Shown: positions 26,142 through 34,676 of the stretch, one piece after another
Layout: each line of letters opens with the position of its first letter
How positions within the stretch are numbered: position 1 is the stretch's first letter
Source of the DNA: an uncultured bacterium
GTDB lineage: Bacteria > Cyanobacteriota > Vampirovibrionia > Gastranaerophilales > JAILCC01
Direction of reading: 5' to 3'
DNA length: 64,000 nucleotides
NCBI GenBank assembly: GCA_949283935.1
Contig: CASDUJ010000008.1
Span: 1-64,000, forward strand
Program-made: the position numbers and the translations under genes
Notes under the pieces: generated by a model
Database searches by the model: none
What the model saw: only the letters and a program-made list of their open reading frames with translations
Told to the model about the DNA's origin: nothing

Positions 26142-27089
26142 ATGAGAAAAAAAACAACTTATATTGTACTTGATGTTGAAACAACAGGTTTAGATGTTTA
26201 TAAAGAAAGAATGATTGAATTTGCTGCCGTTAAACTCGTTGGAGATAAAATTGTAGATAGCTTCGAAACATTAATAAATCCTGAACAACCTATTAGATAT
26301 TCAAGTTATTTAATTCATAATATCTCCCAAGAAATGGTTGCAGATGCTCCAAAACTTCCAGAAATTCTACCCAAAATATTAGATTTTATTGGGGACAATC
26401 CAATTGTAGCTCATAATGTCGTTTTTGATTATAATTTTCTGAATCACGCATCTAAAATGCTTTACGATAAAGAAATAAAAAATAGAACAATTGATTCTCA
26501 AGCTTTGTATAAAGAAGTTTTTCCAGATGAATTATCTCATGGGTTGGAGTCTTTGATGAATAGAATGAATGTAGAGTATTCTGTTAGACATAGAGCTATG
26601 GCTGATGCCGTTGGGTTGGCTAAATCTTTTCCAAAACTTATGAAACTTTATGAACAAAGATTTAACTGGCAATTATCTCAATGTGATAAAGTTCCTTATT
26701 TATTTGAAAGATATTTAAGAATTCAAAGTGCTATCCAAGTTATGCAATCAGAATTAATGGATTTGAAATCTGTTTTTAAAGTGTATTTTGAAAATGGTGG
26801 CGAAGATGTAGTAGCTTCTACAGGAGAAACTCTTGTTTATACTTCTAAAACCGGTTATACTTACGACTTTGACAAAATTAGACCTTGTATTGATGATATT
26901 GCTGGAATAAGTAAAGCTGTAAAATTAAATTCAGGTTTAATTGATAGAATGATTAGCGGAAAATCTTTGGAAAATGATATAAAAGAAAAATTAAAAGAAG
27001 CAAGAACTGGTTTTTCTGAAAATAGAATTGTAAATGTCATAAAACCTTCTAAAACCAACTGCGAAAAAGAAGAACATTTTATCAAATGA
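26142..27089 (+). CDS. DnaQ/PolC-epsilon-type 3'-5' exonuclease
   Basis: A 315-residue protein with the DEDDh exonuclease in the first 175 residues: LDVETTG (D11, E13), HNVVFDYNFL, and HRAMADA near 155. The C-terminal 130 residues are helical with a strand-rich part and match nothing I know. Possible roles are proofreading or RNA/DNA turnover. ATG 26142 is chosen because GAGG lies five bases upstream; an in-frame ATG at 26073 would add 23 hydrophobic residues. Its stop overlaps rsmD by four bases (ATGA). Confidence 0.88.
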   Translation: MRKKTTYIVLDVETTGLDVYKERMIEFAAVKLVGDKIVDSFETLINPEQPIRYSSYLIHNISQEMVADAPKLPEILPKILDFIGDNPIVAHNVVFDYNFLNHASKMLYDKEIKNRTIDSQALYKEVFPDELSHGLESLMNRMNVEYSVRHRAMADAVGLAKSFPKLMKLYEQRFNWQLSQCDKVPYLFERYLRIQSAIQVMQSELMDLKSVFKVYFENGGEDVVASTGETLVYTSKTGYTYDFDKIRPCIDDIAGISKAVKLNSGLIDRMISGKSLENDIKEKLKEARTGFSENRIVNVIKPSKTNCEKEEHFIK

Positions 27090-27625
27090 GAATTACTGCA
27101 GGAAAATACAAAAATAAACAAATAAAAACTATTGAATCTAAATTAATTAGACCTACTCTTTCTAAAATAAGAGAAAGTATTTTTAATGTTCTCCAAAAAA
27201 ATATTCAAGATTCTTGTTTTCTTGATTTGTTTGCAGGAAGCGGTATTGTAGGCATAGAAGCAGCCTCCAGAGGAGCTAAAGAAGTATTTTTTGTTGAAAA
27301 AAATCTTTCTCATTTTAAACTTTTAAAAAATAACCTTAAAACTTTTGATTTTGAATACAAAATTTTTTTGGGCGATAGCATTAATATACTTGAACATTTT
27401 AATGAAAAAAGCTTCGATATTATTTTTTCTGATCCCCCATATAAATCCTTTTTGAACAAAAAAATAATTGAAATAATTTCAAGAAAACAATTATTAAAAG
27501 ACAATGGTTTCATTATTATTGAATGTAGTAAAGAAGAAAATTATGCGACAGATTTATCTAAATATAATTTTCAAATTATTAAAGAAAAAAAATATGGAGA
27601 TACTAATATTTTATATATAAAATAA
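27086..27625 (+). CDS. rsmD: 16S rRNA (guanine966-N2)-methyltransferase
   Basis: A 179-residue Rossmann methyltransferase: SAM-binding DLFAGSGIVGIEAASRGA and the catalytic SDPPY (DPPY motif for N-methylation), with the KIRESIFNVL start typical of RsmD. It methylates G966 of 16S rRNA. Translationally coupled to the exonuclease gene. Confidence 0.94.
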   Translation: MRITAGKYKNKQIKTIESKLIRPTLSKIRESIFNVLQKNIQDSCFLDLFAGSGIVGIEAASRGAKEVFFVEKNLSHFKLLKNNLKTFDFEYKIFLGDSINILEHFNEKSFDIIFSDPPYKSFLNKKIIEIISRKQLLKDNGFIIIECSKEENYATDLSKYNFQIIKEKKYGDTNILYIK

Positions 27626-27632
27626 ATCTCTT

Positions 27633-27838
27633 GGTCTATTTCCTTTTGTCTTTTCGGATGATGAAAACAAGTTTAAAATAAGACAACATGAACATGAACC
27701 CAATGGTCACATTGTTTTTATATAAGTATGCCCAAGGCTTGCAGGGAGGGGTTCTTTTTGTTTACCTTTTCAGGGGTAAGATCGGTAAGAGAAAGGAATG
27801 ACCGGTGGCTATATGACCGGTCATTTGTTTTGTTCTTT
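27633..27838 (+). ncRNA. Structured non-coding RNA, 6S RNA (ssrS)-like
   Basis: About 200 bases hold no ORF yet fold as a rod. The ends pair: GGTCTATTTCCTTT (27633-27646) with AAAGGAATGACC (27792-27803). Next comes an unpaired stretch on both sides, then TGAAAA with TTTTCA and GAACCC with GGGTTC, capped by CAATGGTCACATTG. A closing stem, a central bubble, an inner rod, a length near 185 and a downstream terminator are the features of 6S RNA, the RNA that traps housekeeping RNA polymerase. No sequence motif proves it. The outer stem and the terminator share bases, so an attenuator is an alternative. Confidence 0.5.
27797..27838 (+). terminator. Intrinsic terminator of the ncRNA
   Basis: Ten perfect pairs (27797-27806 with 27816-27825) with a 9-nt loop, then a T-rich tract to 27838. 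Its left arm overlaps the 3' side of the RNA's closing stem. Confidence 0.88.
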
Positions 27839-27920
27839 ACAAAATTAATATTATTAATGGATAAAAAAATTAAAGTATAATGTAATAATATTAGTTAGAA
27901 TTATGAAATTTGGCGGTTTT

Positions 27921-28763
27921 ATGAAAAAATTTTTTATTTTCTTTTCTCTTCTTGTTTTTGTTCTTTTTGCTACTAAAATATTTGCTGTTGAAGAAAAAAA
28001 GAGTATTGCTGTTTTTCCTTTAGATACACCTGTAAATTCATCTAGTTATTCTATTTATTCTAATTCGGCAAATATGTTTGCTTCTGATTTAGTTAATTCT
28101 TTGCAAAAATATAATGATATGAATGTCGTTGATATTTCTACCGGCGAAAATATTTTAAAATCTACTGATTTGTTTTCTTTGTATCAAAAAATTGTTAAAG
28201 AATACAAACAAAAATACACTATAAATTATGAAAAAGCAGATAAAATTTCTCAAGCTTTAAATGTCGATTATATTGCTTTTGTTTATGGAGGTTTTGATAC
28301 TCAAAAATCTTTTTTGAAATCTAATTGGAAATATAGATTCCAATGGATTTGGGCCAATCCTGTAACTCCTTCTGCTCAATTAAACATTAATATTACTTTA
28401 ATTGATGTAAAAAATCATAATTATGTTTTAGAAGAAAATGTAAAAAAAGATATGTCCATGGATAATTTTTTCAATCCTTCACAAAATTTTGGAGAAAATA
28501 TTGTTCCTATTTCTCAAATAAAAAAATTTACAAAACCTAATGCACAAAAAATTGCTCAAAAAATTCATTCTGTAATTTATCCAGATATAAATGCTAAATA
28601 TTCTCAAAAAGATGCTTTTATTGAACGTTTTACTCCTAATGGAAGTTTTGATAATTTTGGAAGTTCAAATGATTTTTCTTCTACTGACAGTTCTTCTTTA
28701 GATAATTCTGTTAAAAATTCAAGAAAAAATTTTTATAAAAATTGGATTCAAGAAAAACTTTAG
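27921..28763 (+). CDS. Exported protein of unknown function, CsgG/TolB-N-like start
   Basis: A protein of 280 residues from the chosen start. A signal peptide (FIFFSLLVFVLFATKIFA) is followed by KSIAVFPLDTP, the kind of first strand seen in CsgG and similar periplasmic proteins, then an alpha/beta region and a helical Ser/Asp/Asn-rich end. MKKFF and a GGCGG five bases upstream favour ATG 27921; ATG 27903 is possible. A promoter-like TTAATG, 16 bases, TATAAT lies upstream (27855-27882). Stop overlaps the nitroreductase stop region by four bases. Confidence 0.72.
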   Translation: MKKFFIFFSLLVFVLFATKIFAVEEKKSIAVFPLDTPVNSSSYSIYSNSANMFASDLVNSLQKYNDMNVVDISTGENILKSTDLFSLYQKIVKEYKQKYTINYEKADKISQALNVDYIAFVYGGFDTQKSFLKSNWKYRFQWIWANPVTPSAQLNINITLIDVKNHNYVLEENVKKDMSMDNFFNPSQNFGENIVPISQIKKFTKPNAQKIAQKIHSVIYPDINAKYSQKDAFIERFTPNGSFDNFGSSNDFSSTDSSSLDNSVKNSRKNFYKNWIQEKL

Positions 28764-29428
28764 TTTTCTTTTTGAGGAGATGGAGAATATTTTTCAAAAG
28801 AAACTATTTCTTCGAAAGTTTTCCTTGTTTTAATTGGTTCAATATTATCTTCTTTTGGATATCCCAAAAGTAGTAATGCAACCAAATTAAATTCTTTTGG
28901 TAATTCTAATTCCATTTTTGTAACGGCATAAACGTCTTGCAATATTTGAGTGTATTCATTTCCTATACCTCCAATTATGCAGGTTTCTATCCCCTTTTCT
29001 TGTGCTGCTAATGTCATGTATGATATTGCGTATGTTACTTCTTCTATTCCTCTTATTTTGACTGCCTCTTGACTTTGAGAAGCTGGATTAAGAGCTTTAT
29101 TATTTAAAAAATATTGTAGTTTTTCTTGGGTCATTCCGGGTCTTTTTTCCAAATTTTCTCTATATTTTTCGTATTCAAATATCCTTAAATCTGCACAACA
29201 AGCTATTATAACAGGTGCATCTAAAACATGTTGTTGACATCCTGAAAGATTGTATAAAAGATTTTTTTTGCTTTCTTCTTTTATTACTATAAAATGCCAA
29301 GGTTGCAAATTTAAAAAAGAAGGTGCTAATCTTCCCGCTTCTATTATATCTCTTATATCTTCAAAAGAAGGCATTTTTTTATCAAAATTTCTTAGAGAAT
29401 ATCTTTTTTTTATTAAATCTATTAGCAT
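28760..29428 (-). CDS. Nitroreductase family flavoprotein
   Basis: An FMN-dependent reductase of 222 residues: RYSLRNFDKKMP start (RRSxRxF motif), LAPSFLNLQPWHFIV (APSxxNxQPW), and GIGNEYTQI and LLLGYPKED late in the chain. Acts on nitro or quinone-like substrates with NAD(P)H. GGAGG precedes its ATG; the gene starts eight bases after the LCP gene ends. Confidence 0.9.
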   Translation of the reverse strand: MLIDLIKKRYSLRNFDKKMPSFEDIRDIIEAGRLAPSFLNLQPWHFIVIKEESKKNLLYNLSGCQQHVLDAPVIIACCADLRIFEYEKYRENLEKRPGMTQEKLQYFLNNKALNPASQSQEAVKIRGIEEVTYAISYMTLAAQEKGIETCIIGGIGNEYTQILQDVYAVTKMELELPKEFNLVALLLLGYPKEDNIEPIKTRKTFEEIVSFEKYSPSPQKEN

Positions 29429-29436
29429 TTTTCCTC

Positions 29437-30765
29437 CTATTGAGATTTTGTTAAAATTAATGTTGCATCAGCTTCTCCGCAATAATATAAATCATAAGAA
29501 ATTGTCATGTGCGCATTTTTTAATTGGGGAATAATACTTTTTAAATATTTATATTTTTTTGTTGTGATATTGTCTGTGTGAGCTATTATTTCAGAATTAT
29601 TTTTTCTCGTTATTTTTTCACATACTATTTCCATGTTGTTTTCTTTTAATTTTTCTTTTATTTCTTCTAAATTATTTATTGTTTCTTCATTGTACAAAAT
29701 ACTTATTTTTAAAGGTTCGTGTGCGGGATTATTTTTTTCTATTCTGTATATTAATTTATCTATTATACTTTGTACTCTGTCTGGTTCTAATATCCAGTAA
29801 CTTATTATTGTGTTTTGAGAAGGATGACCCGGAAGAGTTGCTACTAATACGTCTTCTACATTTAAACTTTTTACAATTCCTGCAAATCTTGTCATATCAA
29901 ATATTGTCATATCTGTTTTAACATAATTATTTGCAACAGATATTATTTCTGGTATTTTTGAAATATTTTCGGGAGATTGAATTTTACTTACAATTCCTTT
30001 CATTAAAATCCTTTGTCTTTCTACTCTACCTATATCTCCTATTGCATCATGTCTAAATCTTACGAATTGTTCTACTTGTTCCGCATTTAATTCTTGTTTA
30101 CCTGAATCTATTTTTATAAATAAGTTTCCTGCATAGTCTTTATATCTTAATTTTTTTTCTACATTTACTGGTATTGTTCCTAGTATTTTTATTATTTCTT
30201 TTAATCCTTCATAATTAATTAAAATAAAATGATCTACTTTTACTCCAAACATATCTTGAACTGTTTTTATAGTTAAATCAGTTCCTCCTATTGCATGTGC
30301 TGCATTTATTTTATCTATTCCATGTCCTTCAATATAAACTTTACTATCTCTTGGAATAGAAATAACATTAACAGATTTTGATGTATTATCTATACTAACT
30401 AACATCATTGTATCTGTTCTTGTATTTTCAAAAGGATCTGAGTCCGGTCCATTTGAATCTACTCCCAACAACAAAATATTTTCTCTCTTTTTAAATAAAT
30501 CAAAATTCCCTTTTTGATCAACTTGTGTTTCACTATTTTTTAATGTTTTTCCTATTTTAGTTTCATTTATTTTTTCCAAAGGAACAAAAACAACAAGAGC
30601 AATTAAAAGAAAACTCAAAAGAACAGAAACAATAACAAGCTTCATCAAAAAGTTATCTCCATTTACTTTTTTTGTGTTTTTTTCGAAATAACTTTCTTCT
30701 TCTCCAAAAAAATTATCTCCATTTATGTCTATAACTTTTATTTCTTCCTTATTATTATCTGACAT
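29437..30765 (-). CDS. LytR-CpsA-Psr (LCP) family glycopolymer ligase
   Basis: A 442-residue protein: a cytosolic tail, one membrane segment (LVIVSVLLSFLLIALVVFV, about 42-60), the LCP domain (NILLLGVDSNG, RTDTMMLVSID, ISIPRDSKVYI, GRVERQRILM) at about 95-270, then a LytR_C domain (KISILYNEETINNL) to the end. LCP enzymes move lipid-linked polymers to peptidoglycan or protein; in didermal bacteria they are less common than in Gram-positives and known in cyanobacteria. The conserved Arg residues are present. Confidence 0.9.
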   Translation of the reverse strand: MSDNNKEEIKVIDINGDNFFGEEESYFEKNTKKVNGDNFLMKLVIVSVLLSFLLIALVVFVPLEKINETKIGKTLKNSETQVDQKGNFDLFKKRENILLLGVDSNGPDSDPFENTRTDTMMLVSIDNTSKSVNVISIPRDSKVYIEGHGIDKINAAHAIGGTDLTIKTVQDMFGVKVDHFILINYEGLKEIIKILGTIPVNVEKKLRYKDYAGNLFIKIDSGKQELNAEQVEQFVRFRHDAIGDIGRVERQRILMKGIVSKIQSPENISKIPEIISVANNYVKTDMTIFDMTRFAGIVKSLNVEDVLVATLPGHPSQNTIISYWILEPDRVQSIIDKLIYRIEKNNPAHEPLKISILYNEETINNLEEIKEKLKENNMEIVCEKITRKNNSEIIAHTDNITTKKYKYLKSIIPQLKNAHMTISYDLYYCGEADATLILTKSQ

Positions 30766-31089
30766 ATTTTAAAAATCTCTTTTAAAAACTCTACTCCTTA
30801 ATATTTTATCTCAAAAGGCAAAAATGTGAAGAAAAAAATAAAATTATTCAACATGTAAATAAATTGTAGAAAATTTGTTTATTTTTTTTTGAAAATCTTT
30901 TTTTTTATTCTTTTTTTTTCTTTTTTTAACATTTTAAAAGTTATTTACATTTTTCTACATATTTTTAACAGTTTAAAAATCAATGTATTTTTGGTTTTTC
31001 CTTTTTTTCTACAATTTTTCTTTTTTATTACTACTACTAAATATATTATTTTACATATATAATAGTATTTAAGATGTGAGGAGTTTATT
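30766..31089. other. Candidate replication origin (324-base gap before dnaN)
   Basis: The region is extremely AT-rich with long T tracts. It holds three copies of TTTTCTACA: 30951-30959 and 31005-31013 on +, and 30865-30873 on minus. TTATTTACA (30941-30949) abuts one copy. Each is one mismatch from a DnaA box (TTTTCCACA or TTATNCACA). Two TTTTTAACA (30923-30931, 30962-30970) may be weaker sites. In Synechococcus elongatus the origin lies next to dnaN, so this position is plausible. No dnaA gene is in the window. Confidence 0.45.
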
Positions 31090-32220
31090 ATGGAATTTAT
31101 CATTCAAAAAGATTTATTTTTAAATACATTAAGAATAGCAGAACACATTAGTTCTACCAAAGGAATACAAATAATTTTATCAAATGTTTACATAGAAGCA
31201 ACAAAAGAAAACGAAATAATATTAAAAAGTAGCGATTTAGATATAGGAGTAATACTAAAAATAAAATCAGAAGTAAAAACTCCGGGAAAAATTACACTTC
31301 CTTCAAAAAAATTAAGCGAAATTATATCAAAACTTCCAAAAGATGAAGTAACATTTGAATCATCAGAAGAAACAAATAAAGCAAAAATTACATCAGGACG
31401 TTCAAAATTTGAATTAATGGGAATAAGTGCGCTAGAATACCCTGTAATAATAAGCGAAGAAGATATAGAATCTTTTAAAAACAATATATCTTTAGAAATA
31501 AAACCTTTTATAAATGCAATAAAACAAACAGTATATGCAGCATCAACAACAGAAAATAATAGTATTTACAATGGAGTATTTATTTCAGTAAATGAAAAAA
31601 CACTGGAAATGGCAGCAACAGATGGTGCAAGGCTTTCAATGGTAATAGAGGAAATAGAAAATAAAGAAGGAAAAATATTTGAAGCAATAATTCCTTCAAG
31701 AACGCTTGCAGAATTTATAAGATTTTCTTCTGGTTGTACAGGAGAAAAAGTAGAAATAATGAAAAAAGAAGGACAAATAATATTTAAAATAAATGAAAAT
31801 ATAATGATATCAAGATCAATAGAAGGACAATATCCAAAATACAAACAAATAATACCAAAAGATAACGAAAAAATTGTAATAGTATCAAGAGAAGAATTAA
31901 TAAATGCCTTGGATAGAACATCTTCTATGGTAGAAGAAAAGAAAAATGTAGTAAAATTAACATTTGAAAAAAATCAATTATCATTAGTAGTAGATAATCC
32001 TGAACTAGGAGACAGTAATGATTTTGTAGATATAGAATTTGAAGAAGAAGAACCAATAAAAATAGCATTTAATTGCAAGTATCTTTTGGATGTTTTGAGA
32101 AATTATGAATCAGAAAAAATAAGAATAGAATTAAAGCCAAAACTTGCACCAGCTTTAATAAAGCCAGAAGATAACAAAAAATATTTAGCTTTAATAATGC
32201 CAATACAAATAAAAGAATGA
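31090..32220 (+). CDS. dnaN: DNA polymerase III beta subunit (sliding clamp)
   Basis: The 376 residues span the three clamp domains of normal length, with typical stretches (ISSTKGIQIILSNV, SGRSKFELMGI, YAASTTENNSIYNGV, LALIMPIQI at the end). AGGAG precedes the ATG. Codons here end in A more often than in many neighbouring genes. It overlaps recF by four bases (ATGA), and no dnaA is nearby. Confidence 0.96.
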   Translation: MEFIIQKDLFLNTLRIAEHISSTKGIQIILSNVYIEATKENEIILKSSDLDIGVILKIKSEVKTPGKITLPSKKLSEIISKLPKDEVTFESSEETNKAKITSGRSKFELMGISALEYPVIISEEDIESFKNNISLEIKPFINAIKQTVYAASTTENNSIYNGVFISVNEKTLEMAATDGARLSMVIEEIENKEGKIFEAIIPSRTLAEFIRFSSGCTGEKVEIMKKEGQIIFKINENIMISRSIEGQYPKYKQIIPKDNEKIVIVSREELINALDRTSSMVEEKKNVVKLTFEKNQLSLVVDNPELGDSNDFVDIEFEEEEPIKIAFNCKYLLDVLRNYESEKIRIELKPKLAPALIKPEDNKKYLALIMPIQIKE

Positions 32221-33308
32221 AATTAAAAGAAATATACTTATTAAATTATAGAAATTACGAAGAATTTTATGCAAATTTTTGCAAAAATAAAACAGTAATA
32301 GTAGGAAAAAATGCCCAAGGAAAAACAAATCTTCTAGAATCTGTTAGTTATTTATCTAATTTAAAATCATTTAGAGCAAAAAATGATAAAGAAATAATAA
32401 ATTTTGGAAAAGAATTTTTCAGAATAAAAGGAAAAGTTGAAAAAAATGAAACAGAGATAATTTTAGATGTATGGGCAAATCCTCCAAAAAAGAAATTAAT
32501 AAAAATAAATGATATAAAAAAAACAAAATATTCTGAATTTACTGACATATTAAAAACAGTAAAATTTACTGTTGATGATCTTTTACTGTTAAGAGGTTCA
32601 CCAAAAAACAGAAGGGAATGGTTAGATGAAGCAATATCTCAAATATATAGTGCATATTCTGATAGGTTATCAAAATATAACAGAATAAAAGATCAAAAAA
32701 ATAATTTATTAAAATCATTAAAAGGAAAAAAATCGGATTTATTAAAAATATGGAACGAGCAAATGGTAACAACAGGTTCCAATATAGTTTATTTAAGAGA
32801 AAAATATTTGAAAGAAATAATAGAAGAAGTAAAGAAAAATCATTTTGATATAGCAGGAAAAGAAGAAGAACTTGAAATAATATACAAATCAACAATAAAA
32901 GAAGAAAAATATTGCGAAATAGATAATATAGCTAAACAATTTTCAGAAAAATTAAAAGAAAAAGAAGAAGAAGAAATAATAAGAGGAAAATCTTTGGTAG
33001 GCCCACACAGGGATGATATAATTTTTTTGATAAATGGAAAAGATGCAATATCTTTTGCATCACAAGGTCAACAAAGAACAATAGTACTGGCAATAAAATT
33101 AGCAGAAATAAATATAATAGAAAGAAAAACTTATCAAAAACCGATATTGTTGTTAGATGATGTATTAGCAGAATTAGATAAATACAGACAAAGATTTTTA
33201 TTTGAGAGAATAGAAAATGATTTGCAAGCAATAATAACAACAACGGATTTAAACACATTTGAAGAAGAATTTTTGAAAGAAGTAAACATAATAGAAATAA
33301 AAAAATAA
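32217..33308 (+). CDS. recF: DNA repair/replication protein RecF
   Basis: An SMC-like ATPase of 363 residues: Walker A VGKNAQGKTNLLE at the N-terminus, signature GQQRTIVLAIKLAE, and Walker B PILLLDDVLAELD near 320. It loads RecA at gaps with RecO and RecR. Overlap with dnaN shows co-transcription. Confidence 0.95.
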   Translation: MKLKEIYLLNYRNYEEFYANFCKNKTVIVGKNAQGKTNLLESVSYLSNLKSFRAKNDKEIINFGKEFFRIKGKVEKNETEIILDVWANPPKKKLIKINDIKKTKYSEFTDILKTVKFTVDDLLLLRGSPKNRREWLDEAISQIYSAYSDRLSKYNRIKDQKNNLLKSLKGKKSDLLKIWNEQMVTTGSNIVYLREKYLKEIIEEVKKNHFDIAGKEEELEIIYKSTIKEEKYCEIDNIAKQFSEKLKEKEEEEIIRGKSLVGPHRDDIIFLINGKDAISFASQGQQRTIVLAIKLAEINIIERKTYQKPILLLDDVLAELDKYRQRFLFERIENDLQAIITTTDLNTFEEEFLKEVNIIEIKK

Positions 33309-33362
33309 ACAACCCACTGAGAAGAGGATGCTTAGTTGTAAAAAAAATGTTTAAATAAGAGA

Positions 33363-34595
33363 ATGAAAGATTATTCAAAATATTTATGTATATTTGGAGG
33401 AGGGGCAGTTAGAGGATATTCTTATTTAGGAGTTCTAAGAGCTTTTGAAGAAGAAGGATTTTGTCCGGAAAAAGTAGCAGGGTCATCCGTAGGGGCGGTA
33501 ATAGCTGCTTTTTATGCTTTGGATATACCAATAAAAGAGATGGAAAAAATTTTTATAGAAGTAAATTTTGAACTTTTTAGAGATATAAATTTTAATTTTG
33601 CTCCGGCTTTTTCAATAAGCAAAGGAAGTGTTTTTTTAGATTGGTTAAGAGAAAATATAGAAAAATTTTACTACAAAGAAAAATACCAAAAAGGAAAAAA
33701 TAAGCCGGTATGTTTTAAAGATATAGAAAGAGATTTAATAATAGTTTCAACAGATTTAACAAATGCTGTTCCTTTTATTTTTTCAAAAGAAAAAACACCA
33801 AATTATGAAATAGCAATGGCGATAAGAGCATCAGCAAGCTTACCAGGACTTTTATCTCCTGTTAAATACGAAGAAAAATTGTTAACAGATGGAGATTTAA
33901 TGAAAAGCAATCCTCTTTGGAGATTAGATAAAGAACTCTGTCCAGAAGATTTAAGGATATTAGAATTAAGGTTAGAAGGAATAAAAAAAGAAAACACAAT
34001 AAAAAATTTTTTTGATTATTTAAACACAATATATAGTTGTGTAACAAATTACTCTACAGATTACATAATAGATATGTACGGAAAAAAAGATAAATTTGAT
34101 TACATAAAAATAGATACAAAAGATTTATTGTTGGTAAATTTTAATATAAAAGATGAAACAAAAGAAAAATTAGCATTTCTTGGATACAACGAAGCAATAA
34201 AATTTTTTAGAGAAAAATTACCTGAAAAAAGAAAAAATTTATTAAATCAATATAAAATTTTATTAGAAAAAACAATAGAAATGGAAGAAAATATAAAAAA
34301 AGAAGAAATAAGAAAAGCGAAAATAAAGATAGGAGAAATATTTACGATACTAGCAGATATAAAAAGAACAATAGATAGTAAATATCATAAAAAAATGAAA
34401 AAATTTAGAAATTTGTTTTTTGATAATATAAAAAAGACTTTTTTATTTAAAGAAAAACTAAAAGAAAAAAATAAAGTAGAAGAAGAAATAAAAAAAATAA
34501 AAAGAAGTTTAGAAGAAAAATGTAAAGAATTAGAAAAAAATAGCACAGGACAGAATCGAACTGTCGACCTCACGGGTATGAGCCGTGCGCTCTAA
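33363..34595 (+). CDS. Patatin-like phospholipase with charged C-terminal tail
   Basis: The 410-residue protein has the patatin fold in residues 8-210: oxyanion loop GGGAVRGYSYLG, nucleophile elbow GSSVG (Ser near 41), and the catalytic Asp as TDGDLM (DG/A variant DGD). The remaining 200 residues are Lys/Glu-rich helices. It hydrolyses acyl ester bonds of lipids. The last 18 codons run antisense through the tRNA-Met gene at 34541-34614 and stop inside it at 34593-34595; no earlier stop is in frame. Either the tail is real, or an upstream stop was lost. Confidence 0.87.
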   Translation: MKDYSKYLCIFGGGAVRGYSYLGVLRAFEEEGFCPEKVAGSSVGAVIAAFYALDIPIKEMEKIFIEVNFELFRDINFNFAPAFSISKGSVFLDWLRENIEKFYYKEKYQKGKNKPVCFKDIERDLIIVSTDLTNAVPFIFSKEKTPNYEIAMAIRASASLPGLLSPVKYEEKLLTDGDLMKSNPLWRLDKELCPEDLRILELRLEGIKKENTIKNFFDYLNTIYSCVTNYSTDYIIDMYGKKDKFDYIKIDTKDLLLVNFNIKDETKEKLAFLGYNEAIKFFREKLPEKRKNLLNQYKILLEKTIEMEENIKKEEIRKAKIKIGEIFTILADIKRTIDSKYHKKMKKFRNLFFDNIKKTFLFKEKLKEKNKVEEEIKKIKRSLEEKCKELEKNSTGQNRTVDLTGMSRAL

Positions 34596-34614
34596 CCATC
34601 TGAGCTACTGTGCC
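34541..34614 (-). tRNA. tRNA-Met (CAT), elongator type
   Basis: A complete 74-nt cloverleaf on the minus strand: acceptor GGCACAG with CTGTGCT, D stem GCTC/GAGC, anticodon stem CACGG/CCGTG with loop CTCATAC, T stem GACAG/CTGTC with TTCGATT, discriminator A. No CCA is encoded, and a T run directly follows. The variable loop is AGGTC. It overlaps the 3' end of the patatin gene in antisense. Confidence 0.95.
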
Positions 34615-34676
34615 ATATTCTTTTATAATTATTCAATGCTGATAAAAATTTTTCAAGTAAAAACTAAAAAGAAAAA

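Noticed and set aside
27626-27920. SRP RNA, tmRNA or RNase P RNA in the gap after rsmD
   Set aside because: No GGAA/GNRA apical motif with the SRP asymmetric loop, no tRNA-like end, and too short for RNase P; 6S-like rod kept as the best fit.
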